In this document: piece after piece, positions 7,084-15,881 of the stretch
How positions within the stretch are numbered: position 1 is the stretch's first letter
Layout of the letters: each line of letters opens with the position of its first letter
NCBI RefSeq assembly: GCF_009769735.1
Contig: NZ_WSRO01000002.1
Location: forward strand, 7,675,001-7,739,000
DNA length: 64,000 nt
Direction: 5' to 3'
From: Streptomyces sp. BA2
Lineage (GTDB): Bacteria; Actinomycetota; Actinomycetes; Streptomycetales; Streptomycetaceae
Notes under the pieces: generated by a model
The model's database searches: none
What the model saw: only the letters and a program-made list of their open reading frames with translations
What the model was told of the DNA's origin: nothing
Made by a program: the position numbers and the translations under genes

Positions 7084-9821
7084 GGCCGGCCCACTCCTTC
7101 GGTGCGGCCCTGCGCGGCTATGCCCAGGTAGGCCTCGGTCAGCTGGTCCGCCCGGACCTCGGAGCGCGGGCCGCACCAGGAGACCCGGCCCTGTGCGAGA
7201 TAGGCGACGGTGTCGGCGATGCCGAGGATCTCGGCGGCCTTCTCCTCCACCAGGAGCAACCCCGTTCCGGCGTCGCGGAGTTCGGCGAGCAGGCGGAAGA
7301 CCTCGTCGACCACGCGGGGGGCGAGACCGAGGGACGGCTCGTCCGCGATCAGCACTTCGGGTGGGCGCTGGAGGAGGGGTGCGAGGGCGAGCATCTGCTG
7401 TTCGCCTCCGGAGAGGGAGCCGGCGGTGACCTTTCGCCGTGCGGCGAGACCGGGGAAGCGGTCGTAGACGGCGTCGCGGGCGTGCGCCTCCGGCAGGTGC
7501 AGGGTGAGGTTCTCCTCGATGGTGAGGGCGGGGAAGATGCCGCGGCCCTCGGGGGCGAGGAGGACTCCCGCCCGGGAGCGGTGGACCGGGCCGCGGTGCG
7601 TGGCGTCGTCCCCGGCGACGTGGATCTGCCCCCGGGTGGGGGCGATCAGACCTGCCGCGACCCGGCATGTCGTCGACTTTCCTGCCCCGTTGGGTCCGAG
7701 CAGGGCGACGATCTCGCCGGGGTGGACGGTGAGGGTCACTCCGTGGAGGACGGGGGCGCCGTCGTATCCGGCGTGGACGTCACGTAGGGCGAGGGAGGGC
7801 GGGGTCTCTTCCCCGAGCCCGCCCCTTCCCGAAACCGGCTCCGCCGTCACTGGTGGCCGTCGATCACCGGCTTCGCCGAGTTCGTCCTCAAACGCCGGAC
7901 GGGCTGAAACCTCCGCCACCCGCCGCCGATGCATCCGCACCGACACCGCCGCGCAGTACCCATCCGGATCATTGGCCAACGCCAGCCCCGCAAGACCGAA
8001 CAGAATCACCGGCAGCTGCACCGACTCCGTCACGTAGTCGGCGACCAAGTGCGGCACGATCGCGAAGACGAGCCCCGCCACCACCGCGAACTGCGGCCTC
8101 CGTACCCCCGCGGCCACCACCACGGCCAGCCACACAAGGCCCGTCATCGCGGTGAAGTCCGTAGCCGTGATCCGTGTGTTGAACGACGCGTACATCACGC
8201 CGCCGAACCCGGCGAGCCCCGCCGACAACGTGAAGAGCAGCAGCTTCGTCCGCACCACCGAGACCCCGGAAGCCATCGCCGCCGCCGGGGCGGACCGCAC
8301 CGCGAGCATCGCCCGCCCCGTCGCCGACCCCCGCAGCGCGCTCAGCGAGGCCACGGCCACCGCCACGAGGACGACCATCGCCACGCCCATCGCGCGGTCG
8401 TCGCTCAGATCGACAGGGCCGAAGACGGCGCGCGGGATCTCCCACCCGGTGTCGCCGTTTCGCAACCACCCCATCTGGAACAGGACTTGATCGGCGAGGA
8501 AGGCGAGGGCGAGGGTGGCGAGTGCCAGGGACCGGCCGCCGAGACGCAGCGCGGGCAGCGCGACGAGGGCGCCGAGCACCGCGGCCCCGCACGTCCCCAC
8601 CAGGGCCGCGGCGATGAACGGCCACCCATGGCTCATCAGCAGGCCCGCCACGAGCGCCGCGCCCGTCACGAACGTCGCCTGCGCCAAGGACACCATCGCG
8701 CCGAGGCCGGTCACCACGGTGAAGGAGATGAAGACCAGGGAGATCGCGAGGCCCTGCGCGAGGATGCCGCTCCAGAAGGGGGTGGTGACCGTGTAGAAGG
8801 ACAGCGCGAGCAGTACGCCGCCGAGGGCCCACGGCCCCCAGCGCCGCATCCACGACCGGCCCGCCAGATAGTCGATCGGCGGCGCGTCCACCGCCGCCAT
8901 GCCCGCCGTACGCTGCCGCCGCGTCATGAGCAGAAGCCCGGCGAAGAGGATCAGGAAGGGAACCGCCGTGCGGAATCCGGTGATGTTCTCCGCGAAATCC
9001 GCGTACCCGGCGACCAGATTCTGCAGCACCCCGAGCCCGAGCCCGCCCGCGAACGCCAGCGGGATCGACATGAAGCGCCCGAGCACCGCGGCCGTGGCCG
9101 ACACGAACAGGAAGAGGGTGAAGTCGTGCGAGGACAACCCCAGCAAGGGAGTTGCCAGCACACCCGCCAGGCCCGCGAGCCCCGACGACAGCATCCACGC
9201 CACCGAGGAGAGCCGGTCCGCGCTCATGCCCCGCAGCTCCACGAGCGAGCGGTTGTCCACCGCGGCCCGCAGCCGCAGCCCGAGCGGTGTGTGCCGCATC
9301 AGGATCCACAGGCCGATCGCGACCACGGCCGTCGCGACCCACGTGATCAGCTGGTCGGAGTCGATGCCGACGCCGTCCATGAGCTGCCAGTTCTTGGCGG
9401 GGCTCGGCCCGACGCCGGGCAGGCCGAACTGGTTCTCGGCCGGTTTGACGGACGCCCCCGCGTCCTCCAGGAGCTCCACCACCCACAGCCCGAGCGCGGG
9501 CAGCGCGACGAGCAGCCCGATCGTCGCCACGATCTGCGCGGTCTCACCCACCCGCGCCAGCTTGCGGAACATCATCCGGTCGAGGCCCCAGCCGAGCGCG
9601 GGCGCCACGACGCAGACGAGGAGGAGCGCCGTCGGTACGGCAGGCCAGCCGAAGCCGGAGTGGAGTTCGTAGAAGGTGAGTGCGCAGAGGTAAGCGGTGG
9701 CGCCGTGCGCGAAGTTGAAGAGGCCGGAGGCGGAGTAGGACAGGACGAGGCCCGTCGCGAGCAGCGCGTACAGGGCGCCGGAGACGAGACCGCTCAGCAC
9801 GAATCCCAGCAGGTCCGACAT
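7080..9821 (-). CDS. Fused LivH-LivM-LivF permease/permease/ATPase
   Basis: A 913-residue single chain holding three subunits that are usually separate. Residues 1-310 are a LivH-like membrane domain (start MSDLLGFVLSGLVSGALYALL); residues about 330-625 are a LivM-like membrane domain; after a linker, residues about 680-913 are a LivF ATPase with GPNGAGKST, LSGGEQQML and LIADEPSLGL. The linker near residues 638-671 is made by a half copy of a repeat found elsewhere in the window (7809-7909) and contains SARPAFEDELGEAGD. With LivG and the binding protein this gives a complete importer for branched-chain amino acids or a related short acid or amide. Confidence 0.92.
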   Translation of the reverse strand: MSDLLGFVLSGLVSGALYALLATGLVLSYSASGLFNFAHGATAYLCALTFYELHSGFGWPAVPTALLLVCVVAPALGWGLDRMMFRKLARVGETAQIVATIGLLVALPALGLWVVELLEDAGASVKPAENQFGLPGVGPSPAKNWQLMDGVGIDSDQLITWVATAVVAIGLWILMRHTPLGLRLRAAVDNRSLVELRGMSADRLSSVAWMLSSGLAGLAGVLATPLLGLSSHDFTLFLFVSATAAVLGRFMSIPLAFAGGLGLGVLQNLVAGYADFAENITGFRTAVPFLILFAGLLLMTRRQRTAGMAAVDAPPIDYLAGRSWMRRWGPWALGGVLLALSFYTVTTPFWSGILAQGLAISLVFISFTVVTGLGAMVSLAQATFVTGAALVAGLLMSHGWPFIAAALVGTCGAAVLGALVALPALRLGGRSLALATLALAFLADQVLFQMGWLRNGDTGWEIPRAVFGPVDLSDDRAMGVAMVVLVAVAVASLSALRGSATGRAMLAVRSAPAAAMASGVSVVRTKLLLFTLSAGLAGFGGVMYASFNTRITATDFTAMTGLVWLAVVVAAGVRRPQFAVVAGLVFAIVPHLVADYVTESVQLPVILFGLAGLALANDPDGYCAAVSVRMHRRRVAEVSARPAFEDELGEAGDRRPPVTAEPVSGRGGLGEETPPSLALRDVHAGYDGAPVLHGVTLTVHPGEIVALLGPNGAGKSTTCRVAAGLIAPTRGQIHVAGDDATHRGPVHRSRAGVLLAPEGRGIFPALTIEENLTLHLPEAHARDAVYDRFPGLAARRKVTAGSLSGGEQQMLALAPLLQRPPEVLIADEPSLGLAPRVVDEVFRLLAELRDAGTGLLLVEEKAAEILGIADTVAYLAQGRVSWCGPRSEVRADQLTEAYLGIAAQGRTEGVGRP
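7809..7909. repeat. Half copy of a palindromic repeat, inside coding sequence
   Basis: About 100 bases strongly similar to the left half of the palindrome at 24313-24539. The 58 bases from GGTGGCCGT to GGGCTGAAA (about 7852-7909) match 24361-24418 with one difference, and the C-rich end CCCGCCCCTTCCCGAAA is shared. The repeat is read in frame as the linker between the LivM and LivF parts of the fused transporter. Confidence 0.85.
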
Positions 9822-9836
9822 GGGTGTCGTACCCCC

Positions 9837-11105
9837 CTACTTGAAGGGGATGGGTTCGTAGCACGTGAAGGGCGACGACACCGAGTACTTCCCGCCCTTC
9901 AGCTGCACGAGGGCGCCGCAGCCGAACGACTCCTTCTGGCCCTTGGGCAGGCTGCGGTCGCCGACCATCGTGTCCTTGTCGGAGAAGCCGTTCGCCGCCT
10001 GCTGGAAGGAGTCGACCGTCAGGTCCTTGCCGGCCTTCTCGGCGATGGCGAGGAAGAGGTCCGCCGACATGTAGCCGGTCATCATGTGCATGTTGAGCGG
10101 GACGTCCTTGCCCGCCGTCTTCCTGATGTCCGCCTTGAACTGCTTCATCGCCGCGGTGTTCTGCTCGAACGGCTGGAAGGACAGCAGGATGTGCACGCCG
10201 TCGAGCGCCTTCTTCGTCGCGCTCTTGGCGAGCAGGCCGGGGTCGTAGTCGGTCGGGTCCGTGATCACGCCCTTGAAGCCGGAGCGCTTGACGGCGGTGA
10301 ACAGGCCGATGTTGTACGGGGTCTGCATCACGGAGACGACCACGTCCGGCGCCTTGCCGCCGTCGGAGCGCAGGATCTCCTTCGTGTACGCCGACCAGTC
10401 GCTCGGCACGGAGGTCGCGGGCACGGTCGACTTGGCGTACGTGACCTTGTAACCGGCCGCCGCGAAGCTCTGCTTGTAGGTGCGGATGGCGAAGGTGCCC
10501 GCGTCGTTGTCGTTGGCGAGGATGGCCACGGACTTGCCCTTCGAGCCGTCCGTCACCTTCTTCAGGCCCTCGGGCCAGCTCTGCGTGATGGTGCCGCCGG
10601 GCATCGGGACCATGCAGCCGCCGAATCCGTACATGTAACTCGGCCCGCAGAAGGGCGGGATGGTGCCCCAGCCGAACGTCGGAACCTTCTGCTTCTGGAG
10701 GAAGTCGGAGCCGGAGAAGGTGACCGAGCTCATCGGCGAGATGGCGAACACCTTGTCCTGCTGGACGAGTTTGCGTGCCGCCGCGAGATTTTTGCCGGGG
10801 TCCTGGCCGTCGTCCTCCGCGCCGAGGTAGGCGACCTTCCTTCCGTGTACGCCGCCTTCGGCGTTCACGCGGTCGAAGCGGGCCTTGGCGCCGAGGTCGG
10901 TGTCCTTCTTGCTGTAGCCGCTCGCGGTCGTCATGGAGACGATGCCGCCGACCTTGATGGAGTCGGCGGTCACACCGCGTACGGAGCCTCCTGCCTTGTC
11001 GCCGCCGCTCGAATCACTGCTGTTGGAGGCGGAGTTGCAGGCGGTGGCGAGCAGCAGTGCGGCCACGGTGGCGGTGATGGTGCGGATACGGATCGATCGC
11101 GACAC
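9837..11105 (-). CDS. livJ: Amino-acid-type ABC transporter binding lipoprotein, LivJ family
   Basis: A 422-residue exported solute-binding protein. A lipoprotein signal with lipobox LLATAC puts the mature N-terminal Cys at about residue 23, followed by a Ser/Asp/Gly-rich linker and then a type I periplasmic-binding fold (ADSIKVGGIVSMTT, KVAYLGAEDDGQDPGKNLAAARKLV). It heads the operon, 15 bases before the fused permease. The pocket residues do not tell the ligand. Confidence 0.9.
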   Translation of the reverse strand: MSRSIRIRTITATVAALLLATACNSASNSSDSSGGDKAGGSVRGVTADSIKVGGIVSMTTASGYSKKDTDLGAKARFDRVNAEGGVHGRKVAYLGAEDDGQDPGKNLAAARKLVQQDKVFAISPMSSVTFSGSDFLQKQKVPTFGWGTIPPFCGPSYMYGFGGCMVPMPGGTITQSWPEGLKKVTDGSKGKSVAILANDNDAGTFAIRTYKQSFAAAGYKVTYAKSTVPATSVPSDWSAYTKEILRSDGGKAPDVVVSVMQTPYNIGLFTAVKRSGFKGVITDPTDYDPGLLAKSATKKALDGVHILLSFQPFEQNTAAMKQFKADIRKTAGKDVPLNMHMMTGYMSADLFLAIAEKAGKDLTVDSFQQAANGFSDKDTMVGDRSLPKGQKESFGCGALVQLKGGKYSVSSPFTCYEPIPFK

Positions 11106-11151
11106 GGGTCAGCCCCCTGAAGTCGAAGTGGGGCTGATTCTGTGCGGGACC

Positions 11152-11197
11152 TGATGAACCGTCAATAACTGGCGCGGCGGTAATTGATGAACCGTCA
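11152..11197 (-). promoter_or_regulatory. Duplicated dyad upstream of the liv operon
   Basis: TGATGAACCGTCA occurs at 11152-11164 and again at 11185-11197, exactly 33 bases (three helical turns) apart. Each copy is itself a loose dyad, TGAyGnnnCrTCA. The pair lies 47-92 bases upstream of the binding-protein start, where a repressor or activator could sit. The cognate regulator is not known. Confidence 0.5.
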
Positions 11198-11216
11198 GAA
11201 ACCGGCTCGGCTCGCC

Positions 11217-13040
11217 TCACGCCCGGTACAGGGCCTCGACCTCCGCCGAGTAAGCTGTCTCGATCGCCTTGCGCTTGAGCTTCAGCGAGGGCGTGAGCAA
11301 CCCGTGCTCCTCGGAGAACTGGTGCGCCAGTATCCGGAACGTACGGATCGACTCGGCCTGCGAGACAAGGGTGTTGGCGGCCACCACGGCCCGCCGCACC
11401 TCCGTCTCCAGATCCGGGTCACGCACCAGGTCCGTCGGCGACATCGGCGGCTTGCGGCGCATGTTCAACCAGTGCTCGACGGCCTCGCCGTCCAGCGTGA
11501 CGAGCGCCGCGATGTACGGGCGGTCGTTGCCCACCACGATGCACTGCGCGACCAGCGGATGGTCGCGCACCCGCTCCTCCAGCTGCCCCGGCGAGACGCT
11601 CTTGCCGCCGGACGTCACCAGGATCTCCTTCTTGCGCCCGGTGATCGTGAGGTAGCCGTCCTCGTCGAGCGCGCCGAGGTCACCGGTGGCGAGCCAGCCC
11701 TCGTGCAGGGTCGCGTCGGTGGCCTTGGGGTCGTTGAGGTAGCCCTGGAAGACGTTGCCGCCGTTCAGCCACACCTCGCTGTCCTCCGCGATGTACACGG
11801 TGGTGCCGGGGATGGCCTGGCCGACCGTGCCGTAGCGGGTGCGCTCGGGCGGGTTGGCGGTCGCGGCGGCCGTCGACTCCGTCAGGCCGTAGCCCTCGTA
11901 GATCTGGACGCCCGCGCCCGCGAAGAACAGGCCGAGCCGCCGGTCCATCCCGGAGCCGCCGGACATCGCGTGGCGCACGCGACCGCCCATGGCGTCGCGC
12001 ACCTTGGCGTAGACGAGCTTCTCGAAGAGCGAGTGCTGCATGCGCAGGGCCGCCGAAGGCCCGGGACCGGTGCCGAAGGCCCTGGCCTCCATGGCGTCGG
12101 CGTACCGCACCGCGCACTCCACGGCCTTGTCGAAGGGGCCCGTCCTGCCGTCCTTCTCGGCCTTGCGCCGCGCCGCGTTGAAGACCTTCTCGAAGATGTA
12201 CGGCACGGCCAGGATGAAGGACGGGCGGAACGCCGCCAGGTCCGGGATGAGCGCCGCCGCGTTCAGGCTCGGCTGGTGGCCCAGCTTGACCCGGCCGCGG
12301 ACCGCCGCGACCTGCACCATGCGCCCGAAGACGTGCGCGAGGGGCAGGAAGAGCAGCGTCGTCGCCTCGTCGCCCCGCCGGGAGTGGAAGACCGGCTCCC
12401 AGCGCTGGATGACCGTCTCCGCCTCGAACATGAAGTTCGCGTGGGAGATCAGACAGCCCTTGGGGCGGCCCGTGGTGCCCGAGGTGTAGATGATCGTGGC
12501 GATCGAGTCGGGGGTGACGGCGCGGCGGTGGCGGTTGACCACCTCGTCGTCGACGTCCTGGCCCGCACGGTACAGCTCGTCCACGGCGTCGGCGTCCAGC
12601 TGCCACAGCCTGCGCAGCTGCGGCAGCCGGTCGATCACCGAGCCGATCGTCATCGCGTGGTCCTCGTGCTCGACCATGGCGGCCGACACCTGCGCGTCGT
12701 GCAGCATCCAGAAGACCTGCTCGGCGGATGACGTGGGGTAGACGGGCACCACCTGGGCGCCGACCGTCCAGAGCGCGTAGTCGAAGAGCGTCCACTCGTA
12801 GCGGGTGCGGCACATGATGGCGACGCGGTCGCCGAAGCGCACACCCTGGGCGAGCAGTCCCTTGGCGAGTGCCATCACCTGGTCGCGGAACTCCGCCGAC
12901 GTGACGTCGCGCCACACGCCGTCGGTCTTGCGGCCGAAGGCGATGTGGAGCGGATCCTCAAGGGCATGGTCGAACACGACGTCGGCAAGGCCGCCCACCA
13001 GCGGCGCCGACGCCAACGGAGGGTTCGTGAACTCGCGCAA
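11217..13040 (-). CDS. Long-chain fatty-acid-CoA ligase (AMP-forming)
   Basis: A 607-residue acyl-CoA synthetase of the ANL superfamily that activates fatty acids with ATP to acyl-AMP and then the CoA thioester. Motifs: the P-loop YTSGTTGRPKG, YEGYGLTEST, the WLATGDLG hinge segment and the GRKKEILVTSGGKSVSP region near the C-terminus. The start is a TTG at 13040 with AGGAG five bases upstream; it gives the usual family beginning REFTNPPLAS. Longer upstream reading is not family-like. A palindrome at 13189-13206 may be its operator. The chain is close to the mycobacterial/Streptomyces FadD15 type. Confidence 0.9.
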   Translation of the reverse strand: MREFTNPPLASAPLVGGLADVVFDHALEDPLHIAFGRKTDGVWRDVTSAEFRDQVMALAKGLLAQGVRFGDRVAIMCRTRYEWTLFDYALWTVGAQVVPVYPTSSAEQVFWMLHDAQVSAAMVEHEDHAMTIGSVIDRLPQLRRLWQLDADAVDELYRAGQDVDDEVVNRHRRAVTPDSIATIIYTSGTTGRPKGCLISHANFMFEAETVIQRWEPVFHSRRGDEATTLLFLPLAHVFGRMVQVAAVRGRVKLGHQPSLNAAALIPDLAAFRPSFILAVPYIFEKVFNAARRKAEKDGRTGPFDKAVECAVRYADAMEARAFGTGPGPSAALRMQHSLFEKLVYAKVRDAMGGRVRHAMSGGSGMDRRLGLFFAGAGVQIYEGYGLTESTAAATANPPERTRYGTVGQAIPGTTVYIAEDSEVWLNGGNVFQGYLNDPKATDATLHEGWLATGDLGALDEDGYLTITGRKKEILVTSGGKSVSPGQLEERVRDHPLVAQCIVVGNDRPYIAALVTLDGEAVEHWLNMRRKPPMSPTDLVRDPDLETEVRRAVVAANTLVSQAESIRTFRILAHQFSEEHGLLTPSLKLKRKAIETAYSAEVEALYRA

Positions 13041-13188
13041 TGATGCTCCTTGTGGCGCTCCGCACAGCGCCGGTGACGGTACCCCACCGCGCTGCCGGGC
13101 GGGAGAGGGGTGACCGACCCGTCGGTACGTACCATCCACGCTGGTCAGCCGGTTAAATGCGGCCACAAGGGGAGAGGCGGGACAGAAT

Positions 13189-13206
13189 ACTTACGGTTGA
13201 GTAAGT
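13189..13206. promoter_or_regulatory. 6-6-6 palindrome upstream of the acyl-CoA synthetase
   Basis: ACTTAC (13189-13194), GGTTGA, then GTAAGT (13201-13206), a perfect dyad about 150 bases upstream of the TTG start. Such sites are typical of TetR-family regulators of fatty-acid genes in actinobacteria; that link is inference. Confidence 0.4.
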
Positions 13207-13244
13207 TTCGGTGGCGTAATCTCCACCGAATCTGTACGCGGCGG

Positions 13245-14747
13245 TTACGGCTGTGGCTGTCGTTCCAAGACTCGCTCCGCAGCCGCCGGAACGACAGCTT
13301 CCGGCGCCTCCGGCGTCCTGCGCGCGGACCGCACCATGACGAGGACCGCCGCTCCCGCGACCAGCCCCACGACGCCCGCGACGACCGCCGCCGTGTTGAG
13401 GCCCGAGGCGAACGCCGACCGCACGGCATGATCGCCAAGCGTGCCACGCATGGCCGCCGCACCGCCGCCCGCGACGGTGTGAGCCGCGTCATGGCCGAGC
13501 GTGTCCTGCATACGCGAGGTCAGCACGGTGCCGAAGACGGCGACGCCGAGCGCGTACCCGAGCTGCCGGAACGTGTTGACCGCGCCGCCCGCCATCCCCG
13601 CGTTCGCCGGCGGCACCGCCGCGAGGGCCGCGCCTCCCAGGGCGGGCGAGACCAGGCCGGTGCCGATGCCCGCGAGAGTGAGCCCCGGGACGAGCGAGCC
13701 CCAGGACGAACCGGCGTCGAGCACGGCGAGAGCGACACCGCCCGCGCCGATCAGGAGCAGGCCCACGCCGATGGTCAGGCGCGCCGGCACCCCGTGCAGC
13801 AGGCGCCCGCCGATCGCGGCCACGACGAACGAGGTCGCGGCAAGCGGCACCATGACGAGGCTGCCGGTCACCGGGCTCATGCCGAGCACGGTCTGCAGCC
13901 AGATCGAGAGGTAGGGCATCAGGCCGAAGGCGGCCGCGTTGTAGCCGATCGCGCCGACCAGTACGCCCGTGAAGGCGGGCATGCGCAGCAGCCTCAGGTC
14001 GAGCAGCGGGTGCGCGACGCGGCGTTCGACGGCCACGAAGGCGGCGAGCGCGAGCACCGCGACCGCGAGGGTCGCCACGGTGGGCGCCGAAGTCCAGCCC
14101 TCGGTACCGGCCCGCACCACCCCGTACGTCAGCGCGCCCGCGAACAGCGCGAACGTCACCGTGCCCGCCCAGTCGACCCGGCGGCCCGCCAGGCCCTTCG
14201 ACTCCGGCACCACGCGCAGGGTCAGCCACATCGACGCGACGCTCACCGGCAGGTTCACGAAGAAGATCCACCGCCAGCCCGGCCCCTCGGCGAGCAGCCC
14301 GCCGACGATCGGGCCAAGGGCCGCCGCGGCCCCGCTGACCGCGCCCCAGACGCCGAGCGCGACCGACCGGTCCCGCCCCTGGTAGGCCGCGCCGAGCAGC
14401 GGCAGCGTCGTAGCGAACATCGCGGCGGCGCCGAGCCCTTGCAGCGCGCGGGCGGCCACCAGGGCCTCCGCGTTCGTGGCGAGCCCGCAGCCGAGCGAGG
14501 CGAGCGCGAAGAGCGCGGTGCCCACGACGTTGAGCCGCCGCCGGCCGAGCACGTCCGCCGCGGCGCCGACTCCGAGCAGCAGCGCGGCGAGCGCGAGGGC
14601 GTAGCCGTCGATCACCCATTGCAGATCACTCAGCGAGGCGTTCAGCGCCCTCGCCATGTCGGGCAGTGCCACGACCACGATGGTCACGTCCAGCAGCAGC
14701 ATGAACGTCCCCAGGCATACCGCTGTGAGCGGCCCCCATGTACGCAT
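13245..14747 (-). CDS. MFS drug-type efflux transporter (DHA2, 14 TM)
   Basis: A 500-residue membrane protein of the 14-helix EmrB/QacA type, exporting small toxic molecules with proton exchange. The start region has the motif LDVTIVVVALPDMARAL (helix 1) and QWVIDGYALALAALLL; the loop 2-3 motif is GAAADVLGRRRL; motif C lies in WGAVSGAAAALGPIVGGLL. The ATG at 14747 is preferred over a TTG two codons earlier since CTCTCCT (AGGAGAG on its strand) is six bases away. It is divergent from an Lrp/AsnC regulator that likely controls it. Confidence 0.9.
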   Translation of the reverse strand: MRTWGPLTAVCLGTFMLLLDVTIVVVALPDMARALNASLSDLQWVIDGYALALAALLLGVGAAADVLGRRRLNVVGTALFALASLGCGLATNAEALVAARALQGLGAAAMFATTLPLLGAAYQGRDRSVALGVWGAVSGAAAALGPIVGGLLAEGPGWRWIFFVNLPVSVASMWLTLRVVPESKGLAGRRVDWAGTVTFALFAGALTYGVVRAGTEGWTSAPTVATLAVAVLALAAFVAVERRVAHPLLDLRLLRMPAFTGVLVGAIGYNAAAFGLMPYLSIWLQTVLGMSPVTGSLVMVPLAATSFVVAAIGGRLLHGVPARLTIGVGLLLIGAGGVALAVLDAGSSWGSLVPGLTLAGIGTGLVSPALGGAALAAVPPANAGMAGGAVNTFRQLGYALGVAVFGTVLTSRMQDTLGHDAAHTVAGGGAAAMRGTLGDHAVRSAFASGLNTAAVVAGVVGLVAGAAVLVMVRSARRTPEAPEAVVPAAAERVLERQPQP

Positions 14748-14768
14748 CTTCAACTCTCCTTGTGCGAT

Positions 14769-14807
14769 TCGTACGACGCGTGTACGTGCCTCGTATGGCT
14801 CGTACGA
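14769..14807. promoter_or_regulatory. Phased GTAC repeats between MFS gene and Lrp regulator
   Basis: Four related sites: TCGTACGA (14769), TGTACG (14781), TCGTATGG (14791) and TCGTACGA (14800). Their GTAC/GTAT cores begin at 14771, 14782, 14793 and 14802, spaced 11, 11 and 9 bases, on one helix face. This is the expected layout for an Lrp/AsnC-type protein that wraps DNA between divergent genes. Confidence 0.5.
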
Positions 14808-14867
14808 TGGAGTTCGCCCGGACGATCCAAGTCACCAGTCACGAAAGATCGAAGGAATTCGACACCG

Positions 14868-15875
14868 ATGGGCAGTGCAGTAATGGAATCCCCCACATCG
14901 GGCATGCAGGACTCGTTCGACGCCAGACTCCTCCAGGCCCTGGAGATCGACGGCCGCGCGCCCTTCAGCAAGATCGCCGCCGTCCTAGGGGTCTCCGACC
15001 AGACCGTCGCCCGCCGTTACCGCAGGCTGGTCTCGGACGGCAGCCTCCGGATCGTCGCCGTCCGGGACCACGAGAAGCTCGGCCAGGAGCAGTGGATGCT
15101 GCGACTGCGCTGCGCTCCCGACGGCGCCGATGCCATCGCCACCGCCCTGGCGCGCCGCCCCGACACCTCATGGATCGGCCTCACCTCCGGCGGCACCGAG
15201 GTCGTCTGCTGCACCCGGCCGCGCACCCGCACCGACCAGGACGAGCTGCTGCTCGCCAAGCTGCCGCGCACCCCGCACATCGTCGACATCCGCGCCCAGC
15301 AGATGCTGCACCGCTTCTTCGGCGGCCCGGACGGCTGGCTGATCAAGCACGGGCCGCTCGCCGATGAGCAGATCGCGGCCCTGCGCACTGTGCCGCCCGC
15401 GTCCACCGCACATGCGGGGGTGCAGCGGATCGAGCCGGAGGACGAGCCGCTCGTCGCCGCGCTCGAACAGGACGGCCGCGCGACCTACCCCGAGCTCCAG
15501 CGGGCCACCGGGCGTTCGGAGTCGGCCGTCAAGCGCCGCCTCGGCGCGCTCCTCGCCTCCGGCGCGATCTACATCGACATCGAGTACGTCAACACCCTCA
15601 TCGGACTGCCCGTCGCGGCGATGCTCTGGATCACCACCGCACCCTGGGCCATGGACTCGGTGGGCAAGGCCCTCGCGTCCCACGCCGAGATCGCCCACGC
15701 CACCGCCGTGGCAGGACCCTCCAACATCATGGCGACGGCCGTGGCCCGCGACATTCCGGCGCTCTACGCCTACCTCAGCGGGAAGCTGGGGCAGCTCGAC
15801 GGCGTCCAGCACGTCGAGACGGCGCCGTTCATGCGCCGCGTCAAGCAGCTCACGTACCGGCCCTATCCCCGCTGA
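14868..15875 (+). CDS. Double Lrp/AsnC-family transcriptional regulator
   Basis: A 335-residue protein with two AsnC-type helix-turn-helix regions. The first is around residues 14-60 (DSFDARLLQALEIDGRAPF, VSDQTVARRYRRLVSDG) and the second around 200-245 (EPLVAALEQDGRATYPELQ, SESAVKRRLGALLASG); each is followed by a ligand-domain segment. The ATG at 14868 has GAAGGA about 11 bases upstream; ATGs at 14883 and 14904 are alternatives. It is divergent from the MFS pump, whose shared promoter has phased repeats. Likely a local regulator of that pump. Confidence 0.88.
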   Translation: MGSAVMESPTSGMQDSFDARLLQALEIDGRAPFSKIAAVLGVSDQTVARRYRRLVSDGSLRIVAVRDHEKLGQEQWMLRLRCAPDGADAIATALARRPDTSWIGLTSGGTEVVCCTRPRTRTDQDELLLAKLPRTPHIVDIRAQQMLHRFFGGPDGWLIKHGPLADEQIAALRTVPPASTAHAGVQRIEPEDEPLVAALEQDGRATYPELQRATGRSESAVKRRLGALLASGAIYIDIEYVNTLIGLPVAAMLWITTAPWAMDSVGKALASHAEIAHATAVAGPSNIMATAVARDIPALYAYLSGKLGQLDGVQHVETAPFMRRVKQLTYRPYPR

Positions 15876-15881
15876 CCACCC

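Noticed and set aside
7929..11120. Plus-strand open frame of over 1000 codons across the liv operon
   Set aside because: It mirrors the ABC transporter genes. The translation is Arg/His-rich without any fold signature.
13110..14867. Extension of the Lrp regulator frame upstream by over 500 codons
   Set aside because: The extension runs antisense through the MFS gene. Homology begins only near the ATG at 14868, which has a ribosome site.
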